From NCBI GenBank assembly GCA_963978905.1, contig OZ022258.1, positions 35,153,282-35,217,281 on the forward strand: 64,000 nt of DNA, read 5' to 3'. Positions 56,601 through 64,000 of this stretch are shown here, in pieces. A program made the translations under genes and the position numbers. Positions within the stretch are counted from its first letter, which is position 1. Each line of letters opens with the position of its first letter. The notes under the pieces are model-generated. The model saw only the letters and a program-made list of their open reading frames with translations. It was not told the DNA's origin and made no database searches. This DNA comes from Trichostrongylus colubriformis. Lineage: Eukaryota > Nematoda > Chromadorea > Rhabditida > Trichostrongylidae.

Positions 56601-58874
56601 ATGCTTCATCTGTCTATCTGAAGACTACCCCTCAAAATTCGCATAAATACGATTTTCAAAAATTTCGAAATTATCAAAAGTGTGATTGATGAACGGACTC
56701 TTACATATTGTTCCGAGTTACACACAGTCAGCTTCTTCACAGAGCATTTTGAGGATACTGACTGAGTTGTTGCGACAGATTCAATTTATTGCAACAGTTT
56801 TCGAAATTCCGTAGCCACACTTGTTCTCTCCTTTCCGGAGAGGTTTCCAAAATTTTGTTGACCACAACATGAATTGGGTCGGATATTAAACGGACCTCGA
56901 ACTTAGGTAATTAAACCAATGATGCACAGGTATACCTGTGCGAAATTGGATTATGAATTACACCTGTGCAGCGCCCTCCTGTACGTTTATGTGGCGCAGT
57001 GGTTCGTCAAAAAAATGCTTCATCTGTCTATCTGAAGACTACCCCTTAAAATTCGCATAAATACGATTTTCAAAAGTTTCGAAATTATCAAAAATGTGGT
57101 TGAACTGAACGGACTCCTACATGTTGCTCAGAGTTGCACATGTACACACAGTCAGCTTCTTCATAGTGCATTTTGAGGATAGTGACGGAGTTGTTGCGAC
57201 AGATTCAATTTATTGCAACAGTCTTCGAAATCCCGTATCCACACTTGTTCTCTCCTTTCCGAAGAGGTTTCCAAAATTTTGTTGACTACAACATTAATTG
57301 GTCGGATATTAAACGGACCTCGAACTTAGGTAAATAAACCAATGATGCACAGGTATACCTGTGCGAAATTGGATTATGAATTACATATGTGCAGCGCCCT
57401 CCTGTACGTTTATGTGGCGCAGTGGTTCGTCAAAAAAAAATGCTTCATCTGTCTATCTGAAGACTACCCCTCTAAATTCGCATGAAAGCGACTTTTAAAA
57501 TTTTCGAAATTGTCACAAATGTTGTTGAGCTGAGCGGAACCCTACATATTGTTAAGAGTTGCACATGTACACACAGTCAGCTTCTTCATAGTGCATTTTG
57601 AGGATAGTGACGGAGTTGTTGCGACAGATTCAATTTATTGCAACAGTCTTCGAAATCCCGTATCCACACTTGTTCTCTCCTTTCCGAAGAGGTTTCCAAA
57701 ATTTTGTTGACTACAACATTAATTGGGTCGGATATTAAACCGACCTCGAACTTAGGTAAATAAACCAATGATGCACAGGTATACCTGTGCGAAATTGGAT
57801 TATGAATTACATATGTGCAGCGCCCTCCTGTACGTTTATGTGGCGCAGTGGTTCGTCAAAAAAAAAGCTTCATCTGTCTATGTGAAGACTACCCCTCTAA
57901 ATTCGCATGAAAGCGACTTTTAAAATTTTCGAAATTGTCACAAATGTTGTTGAACTGAGCGGACCCCTACATATTGTTAAGAGTTGCACATGTACACACA
58001 GTCAGCTTCTTCATAGTGCATTTTGAGGATACTGACGGAATTGTTGCGACAGTACACCTGTGCAGCGCACTGCTGTGCGTTTATGTGGCGCAGTAGTTCG
58101 TCAAAAAATGCTTTATCTGTTTATCTGAAGACTACCCCTCTAAATTTGCATGAAAGCGACTTTTAAATTTTTCGAAATTGTCACAAATGTTGTTAAACTG
58201 AGCGGACCCCTACATATTGTTTAGAGTTGCACATGTACACACAGTCAGCTTCTTCACAGTGCATTTTGAGGATACTGAGTGAGTTGTTGCGACAGATTCA
58301 ATGTATTGCAACAGTTTTCGAAATTCCGTATCTACACTTGTTCTCTCCTTTCCGGAGAGGTTTCCAATATTTTGTTGACCAAGACCTCAAACTTAGGTAA
58401 TTAAACCAATGATGCACAGGTATATCTGTGCGAAATTGGATTATGAATTACACCTTTGCAGCGCCCTCCTGTACGTTTATGTGGCGCAGTGGTTAGTCAA
58501 AAAAATGCTTCATCTGCCTATCCGATGACTACCCCCCGAAATTCGCATAAATACAATTTTCAAAAATTTCGAAATTATCAAAAGTGTGATTGATGAACGG
58601 ACTCCTACATTGTTCAGAGCTGCACGTGTACACACAGTCAGCTTCTTCATAGAGCATTTCGAAGATATTGACTGAGTTTTTGCGACAGATTCAATGTATT
58701 GCAACAGTTTTCGAAATTCCGTATCTACACTTGTTCTCTCCTTTCCGGAGAGGTTTCCAAAATTTTGTTGACCACAACATGAATTGGGTCGGTATCAAAC
58801 GGGCCTCAAACTTGGGTAATTGAACCACAGGGTGGACAGACAGACACACAAACATACCAAACTCCTGGTTTATA
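53620..58874. mobile_element. 5.25-kb foldback element with tandem-repeat arms
   Basis: Outer inverted ends: TATAAACCAGGAGTTTGGT at 53620 and its inverse ACCAAACTCCTGGTTTATA ending at 58874, followed by CCACCCTGTGGTTCAATT on both arms. The arms are arrays of diverged 415-425 bp units: a short left arm (to about 55050) and, in opposite orientation, a long right arm (55740 to 58870). The marker GCGCAGTGGTTCGTC recurs at 55741, 56165, 56580, 56995, 57419, 57846, 58089 and 58485. The centre (55050-55730) is unique and encodes no transposase. It resembles foldback-type DNA transposons; the mobilising enzyme is unknown. Confidence 0.8.
54804..58431. repeat. 18-bp palindrome repeated through the foldback arms
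   Basis: GCACAGGTATACCTGTGC, a perfect palindrome, occurs at 54804, 56094, 56509, 56924, 57347 and 57773, and with one change at 58414. It is always followed by ATAATTGG- or GAAATTGG-type text. Units around it have drifted by several percent, so its constancy stands out. Confidence 0.9.
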
Positions 58875-58885
58875 GTATATTTATG

Positions 58886-61800
58886 GTACATAATATATCA
58901 CCTGTATCACCTGTCGTCCCGTTGTTCATCGAGAGCCTCGAGCGGGCGCCAGCAACGTCTCCATTCATCCCTGTCGCGAGTTTAAGCAGTCCAGTGAAGG
59001 TTTCTGGCTCCAGGGACACATAGCGTCCCGTTCCTTTCGCGCGCTTTCGTGAAGAAGTCTGACCATCGGGCCGGCGGTCGTCCACGTGTTCGTTTGACGT
59101 CCCGAGGGATCCAGTCGGTAACCGCTCTGGTCCAACGGTCATCACGATATCGCATGACGTGTCCGGCCCTTCTTATCTTCGGCAAGTACGACGGCGTCCC
59201 TGATCTTTGATCGACGACGGAGTTCGGAACTCCGGATTTCCCCCTGCACTTGCGTGTATCGGGATACTCCTAGCACCAACCTTTCGATGACGCGTTGGAT
59301 GACGCCGACCGCATGCTCCTCCTGCTTACGTAGAGTCCAGGTCTCTGAGACGTATGTAGGGCAGGAAGGACAGCGGAATCGAAGAGATGGGCGCGGAGCC
59401 GGATGTTCTTCGTCTTCTTCACTACTCCCTCGATGGTCTTGAAGGCTCCCCATGCCGCTCTTTTCTTCCTGCACCGCTCTGGTGCTAAGTCGTTCATCAT
59501 ATTGACTTCCCGATCTAAGTACACATAGCTGAAGCATTCGGTGACGTTCGTTCCGTTGAGCGTGAGTGGTGCGTCAGGTGCCAATCCGTTTCTCATGAAC
59601 ATCGTCTTCGTCAGGTTCAGCTGTAGACCGATCTTTCCACACTCGCAGTCGAAATCGGCTAGCATCCGTTCCGCTTGCTGGATTGTCGGTGTTATTAGCA
59701 CGATGTCGTCAGCGAAGCGGAGATGGTGTAGACCACTTTCACTCCCATTCCTTCCCATTCCAGTTGACGCATGACGTTCTCAAGAGCGGTGCTGAATAGT
59801 TTAGGCGAGATAGTGTCGCCTTGTCGAACCCCTCTCTTCACGTCGATGATGACTTCCTTGTAGAATGGCGAGATCCTGGTCGTGAAGTTGCTGTAGAGCT
59901 CGCGAAGTACTCTTATATACTGAGTAGGCACACCCGGGTTTCCCAGGGCTTTGATAACCGCTTCTGTCTCAACGGAGTCGAGGCTTTCTTCAAATCGATG
60001 AATGTGAGACATAACGGCATCTTGTACTCTCGCGATACTTCGATGAGTCTAGTGACCGTGTGGATGTGATCGATTGTACTGAATCCTCTCCGAAACCCTG
60101 CTTGCTTGCATGGCTGTCCTTCGTCTAAAGTTCTACCGATCGTATTCGAGATGACACGAGTGAAGAGCTTGTAGACTACAGACAGCAGGCAGATTGGACG
60201 ATAATTGCCGATGTCATGTGGATCTCCCTTCTTATACGGCAATACAGTCCTGCTAGTTTTCCACGATGTGGGTACCTTGCATTCCGACAGGTAGCGTGTG
60301 AAAAGTCGGGTTAGTGTTTTGACGATAAAAGGCGGGAGATTCTTCATATGTTCCGCTCTCATCCTGTTGGGGCTGGATGCTGTACCATTCTTCACCGACG
60401 AAATTGCGTGTCGGATTTCGCAAGGGAGAACTGATGGTACGACATATCCATCCTGCTTCAGATTGCTCCTAGGCAGTTGGACATGGCTATCGAAGAGATC
60501 CGAGTAGAAGTCGTAGATGACCTTCTCCATCGCCCTTCGGGAAGCAGTAACTGTGCCGTCCGGACGCCGGAGACCGGTCATTTTGGTCTTATAACTGGCG
60601 AAGCCTCGGCGGGCATTGCGAATGCTCCTCTCAGCCTCTGATGCTTCAGCCAGCACTGCTGCTCTTCTCTCCTTGAGATCTTCTTTTATCGCCTCTCTGC
60701 ATCGCTTCGCAAGTTCGGACGTCAGCTGGTAATCGCCTGCGGCTCATGCGGCTCCACGTTGGCGTATCAGCTCGAAAGTTTCCGAAGAAAGACGCCTCTT
60801 TGTGACTTTTAAACTCTTTGCCCTCCTGGCACTATCGTGAAGATGCTCAACGAGCCGGTTGTACTCGTCGTCGATGTTTTCGATAACGGAATCCTCCCAT
60901 ACACCAGCGAGAGAAACGAAGTGTTCCCAGTTGATGAATGTCTTGGGACTTCGCTCCTAGAATTTCGCGGCTTTCTCTCCACGTATCGAAAAGAGGAATT
61001 TTGCGCGGATGAGTCGATGGTCTGATCCCGTGTAGAACTTCGGAACAACAGCGACGTCGGTCAGGCAAAACCTTCGATTGAAGATGACGTGATCGATCTC
61101 ATTATGGAATTGTCCACCGGGTGACTCCCAAGTCCATCGCAGATGAGAGGGCTTCTGGAACTGTGAGTTACCATGGATGGAGTTGATCGACATAATGAAC
61201 TCAGACAGCCTTTCACCCTGCTCATTCCATTCCGTTCCGTGAGTCCCGATGTGGAGCTCATTGTCCGTTCTTCTAGGGCCGATCTTGGCGTTGAAGTCGC
61301 CGACGATGACCTTGAAGAAGGTGTGGTCTTCCTTGTAGAACTTTTCCAATTCCACATAAAAAGCTTCGAGCTCGTCCTCGTCGTAGCTTGATGTTGGTGC
61401 GTAGGCGACGAAGTAGCCCTGAGATTCTAGCAGCCTCTCCCGAGCGGTCCTACCCAACGCTGCCGTATTGGGGGCTCCCTCAGGTTCAGGGGGATGAGGC
61501 CCATTTTTGTTGCTGTTTTCAGCAAGATGGAGACCCACGAGTAGCTTGTCGGGCTCTGTCGTGGGGGCTAGGTATACTACGGGTAGTTAGCCAGGCTACC
61601 CCGAAGTGGACATGGGGTTTATTTGTTGGAGGCGACCCCGGACCGCCTCCCATGTACCTCTCAGTCGTTAGAATGCAAGCTTTTGGCTGGACCGAATGCA
61701 GGATACCAACTGCCCCATACAAAACGCCCCCACACATATGCAAGAAACGTTTGCACGGATACAGAGGGTATGAATCAGCCCAGCGCAGCAGAAACAGGGA

Positions 61801-61976
61801 GTCCATTCCCTGGATCCACCTGCGTCTCAGGGCAGGTACATGGTGGCTTTTGGTCTGCGATTAGCCCCCTATCCGCCACCTGGGGTCGCGCCACGTAGCC
61901 TTACCACCTAACGGCTCGAGATCCTTCAGCGAGAGGAGTCCCTCGGTGAAGGAGATCCGTGGAGTACATAATATAT
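58886..61976 (-). mobile_element. RTE-type retrotransposon with 13-bp target duplication
   Basis: The body 58899-61963 lies between GTACATAATATAT at 58886-58898 and 61964-61976, an exact 13-bp duplication. It is transcribed on the minus strand: 5' leader 61540-61963, endonuclease, RT, then a very short 3' UTR (GGTGATACAGGTGATA). Length is 3.07 kb, slightly short of typical RTE elements because the N-terminal part of the endonuclease is missing. Confidence 0.85.
58910..61538 (-). pseudogene. RTE endonuclease-reverse transcriptase, frameshifted
   Basis: EN part (61430-60957): YFVAYAPTSSYDEDELEAFY, VIVGDFNAKIGPRR, GNSQFQKPSHLRWTWESPGG, NEIDHVIFNRR, GSDHRLIRAKF. The first roughly 100 residues of a usual EN are not seen. 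RT: PFKKGD-like PYKKGDPHDIGNYRPICLLS, KQAGFRRGFSTIDHIH, FIDLKKA (motif A), VKRGVRQGDTISPKLF, LRFADDIVLIT (motif C, Asp-Asp intact). C-terminal part: ASETWTLRKQEEHA-like text, [46 protein letters not shown]. Lesions: TGA at 60744-60746, frameshifts near 59986, 59740, 59370 and 59160, and a stop near 58984. Not functional. Confidence 0.85.
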
Positions 61977-62696
61977 ATAGGGTACGATACCTAATTTCGT
62001 GACGGACGAACGGAGGGACGTAAAGACAGACCAAGCGTTTTATATATAGTAGGGATAGCTCTACCGTGTCATTGAAGTAGACGGTTCACAGTAGATGACT
62101 CGCGCAGTACTGTGCGATGATCACACTGTGACTGAGAAGGGCCATAATAAGTTATATGAGTATGACAAAATCTCTCATACTGCTCAAGGTTGCAATACAA
62201 CCACACTAGACCAACTGAGGATACGAATGCACCTTTTCTTCCCGCAGCGACATCTGATAGCTCATCGGAAATCGAGTTTCACTAATTTGGACCACTATCC
62301 ATCGTTATACGGCGCAGTTCAATCCGGGCGGCGGAGGTGCGGAGTCGACACAGTCAACGTGGCAGGGTGTCACAGGCGGAGAGGCAGTAATACGCAACCA
62401 CGCTATCCTGTCGACACCGCAGAATATAAACTCGGCGTTACTTCTTTATTGCCATCCCTTTCCTATCCTACCTTTTACAATCGGCAGGTTGGAAAGCGTG
62501 TCATATTGCAAACGTCAACTGCGTGCACTACTGGAGGTTTTGAGAAATTCTTCTGAAGAAAGTGTAAACTTTTATGTAACTATAAGTAGTAATATAAAAG
62601 CATCTCATCCTCGCGGAGAGCATGTAACATTTGTTCAGTTTTGCATATTTCCTTTGTGAATGCGTTTTTGCAGCTTCAGATAACTGTTTATATCAA
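61977..62696. repeat. Flank of the RTE insertion; transposon-end-like motif
   Basis: At 61995-62050 the text GACGGACGAACGGAGGGACG and AGACAGACCAAGCG-TTTTATATATAGTA resembles, in inverse, the ends of TATATATAAA-type elements in this window (compare 53618 and 4296). It may be another decayed terminal repeat. The rest (62050-62696) has a 153-codon frame with no known domain. Confidence 0.35.
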
Positions 62697-62944
62697 ATTA
62701 ACCAGTGGGCTGGCGCACACTACTGGCGCGTTACGCATGGAAGCACGCAGAATGAGCTTGATCGATATCGATTGATGCGGAAGGACGAGATTGGCGGGAG
62801 GGATTTTGTTTCCTTTTTCCGTTCTTGCGAGTTCCCTGTTTCTGCAAACCGGTCGAACGATGATACTGATGGATCGATATCGACAAGCCCAATTAGCATG
62901 CTTCCATGTGTGACCGCGCAGCAGTGTGCGCCAACCCAACTTGT
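62697..62944. mobile_element. Palindromic MITE (GCGCACACTACTGCGC family), copy 2
   Basis: The inverted arms TAACCAGTGGGCTGGCGCAC..CTACTGGCGCGTTACGCATGGAAGC and GCTTCCATGTGTGACCGCGC..GTGTGCGCCAACCC share the terminal sequence of the MITE at 5372-5641. The inner palindrome GATCGATATCGA recurs on both sides (62760, 62872). Non-coding. Confidence 0.65.
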
Positions 62945-64000
62945 AATCGATAGTCTAGTAGTTCCAACAGTCACTACCTTGTATGCTATGAAAAGGTTAT
63001 CTAGAGCAGGCTGTGAGCCCTGATAATCTCGTAGACTCCGCATCTTGTTCCAAACTCATTGGGTTGGGTGTTTTTGAATTTCTATCTTTCTCTTCATTCG
63101 CCTCGATATTTTCCACCATTGTATGCACCACATTTACCTACGACATGTTGCCAACCCATCGCGATCTGTTAGAACTCTCTTTTCTGGAATCCCATAGGCT
63201 TCCGCTTGGTGAAAAATTGGAAGTCAGTTGTGGGATCATCTTGCTTCTCCTCTCCTTGCTCCTCCAATAGTAAGGAGAACAAAATAGGTGATCATCGGTC
63301 AGTGCGAACATCACCTATTTGAATTTCTATCTTTTCCTTCATTCCTATCTATTTTGAGTGCTATGGAATGAATGAAGAACATACACTCAGTCAGACTACT
63401 GCGCAGTACTGTGCTTACCAAATGCCAAACATTACAACGCAGAATTAATAATCTGTCACATTTTTTTCGTCGAAGACAACTTATTCAAGCCCTTCAATGC
63501 AGGGTTCCTAGTATCGAAAGGTAGATGTTATCAGTTCTTCCCTTGTTCCATCATCAAGTCGTAAAGTACTTTTTGGTGGGCTTAGTCTTCGGCTGAAAGA
63601 ATCTCTGATTACTTTAACAGAGCTTCTGCAGCCTGTGGATTAGTTTCATTGAATTTCCCAACTACCAGGCCAATGACTGTTTGGATAGTTGGGCAAAGGT
63701 CCGTCGAAGAATCAAGGGGAAATTTGCTAGGTCATAAGTGGAGCTGTTCTTGCTAAACACATGTGGCTAACACACTTTCAGATCTTCATGACTTCATGAC
63801 TATGTCTTCATTTGGATTACAATTCATCGATTCCATGAGGTAGGCCTAGGGCATCGGTAGCGATTGTCTTAAAATGTCAAAAAGGCGATAATCATCGAGA
63901 GAAAAAAAACATCTTGAAAAACTGTGCCAATGTCACCTTACCTCATCAACTATGATATCGTATCTCACCCACGGCCTGGCAGATCCTGAGTGATAGTTTG
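62945..64000. repeat. Intergenic with a short direct repeat
   Basis: TTTGAATTTCTATCTTT with CTTCATTC occurs at about 63071 and again at about 63318. AAAATAGGTGAT and ATCACCTATTT (63280-63318) form a small inverted pair. No gene is recognised to the end of the window. Confidence 0.45.

Noticed and set aside
53620..58874. CRISPR array
   Set aside because: The repeats are long (about 420 bp) diverged satellite-type units in a eukaryotic genome, without short spacers.
61519..61864. Open frames on both strands as genes
   Set aside because: The segment lies inside the RTE copy as defined by its target duplication, so it is best read as the element's 5' leader.

Overview
The window looks like a piece of a parasitic nematode chromosome, most plausibly clade V / Strongylida (hookworm-like). 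This rests on short introns with TTTTCAG acceptors, trans-splice-type acceptors just before start codons, a Caenorhabditis-like glycogen phosphorylase split over 22 exons, nematode 5S rRNA, and a nematode-style repeat mix (RTE, CR1, BEL/Pao, Tc5-like, mariner, Penelope-like). No taxon was verified by a search.

Two protein-coding genes can be supported. (1) At 828-6503 (+) three exons join in phase into a roughly 96-residue secreted precursor with several dibasic sites and a C-terminal Gly-Arg-Lys amidation signal. I read it as a neuropeptide-like precursor that I cannot assign to a named family. (2) At 28606-38679 (+) there is a complete glycogen phosphorylase (pygl-1 orthologue, about 851 aa) with 21 introns, one of them GC-AG. 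Its introns carry MITE-like palindromes and a SINE. A few further exon-like open frames (20535-21582 minus, 24891-25341 plus, 52709-53131 plus) are not recognised.

The rest is repeat landscape. 1-7 kb: the first gene, whose 5.2-kb intron holds duplications, tandem repeats and a MITE. 7.1-13.0 kb: an island bounded by about 140-bp inverted repeats that holds a decayed Tc4/Tc5-type transposase, a solo Tc5-like end and a long hairpin. 14.1-18.7 kb: a decayed CR1-like LINE interrupted by a tRNA-like SINE with an 11-bp target duplication. 19-25 kb: MITE, a perfect 41-bp hairpin, RT remnant. 39.4-44.4 kb: a Tc5-like MITE with TGA target duplication, then a SINE split by a 2.37-kb element with inverted ends that carries a Penelope-type GIY-YIG endonuclease and a hammerhead-like motif. 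45.9-46.6 kb: a palindromic mariner derivative. 48.2-51.4 kb: a dead BEL/Pao element. 53.2-53.6 kb: 5S rDNA units of about 215 bp, the last cut off. 53.6-58.9 kb: a 5.25-kb foldback element whose arms are inverted arrays of about 415-425 bp units, most carrying the same 18-bp palindrome. 58.9-62.0 kb: an RTE element with perfect 13-bp target duplications, inserted 24 bp beyond the foldback end.

The most notable items are the unassigned neuropeptide-like gene, the foldback element with its repeated 18-bp palindrome, and the GIY-YIG element nested inside a SINE.
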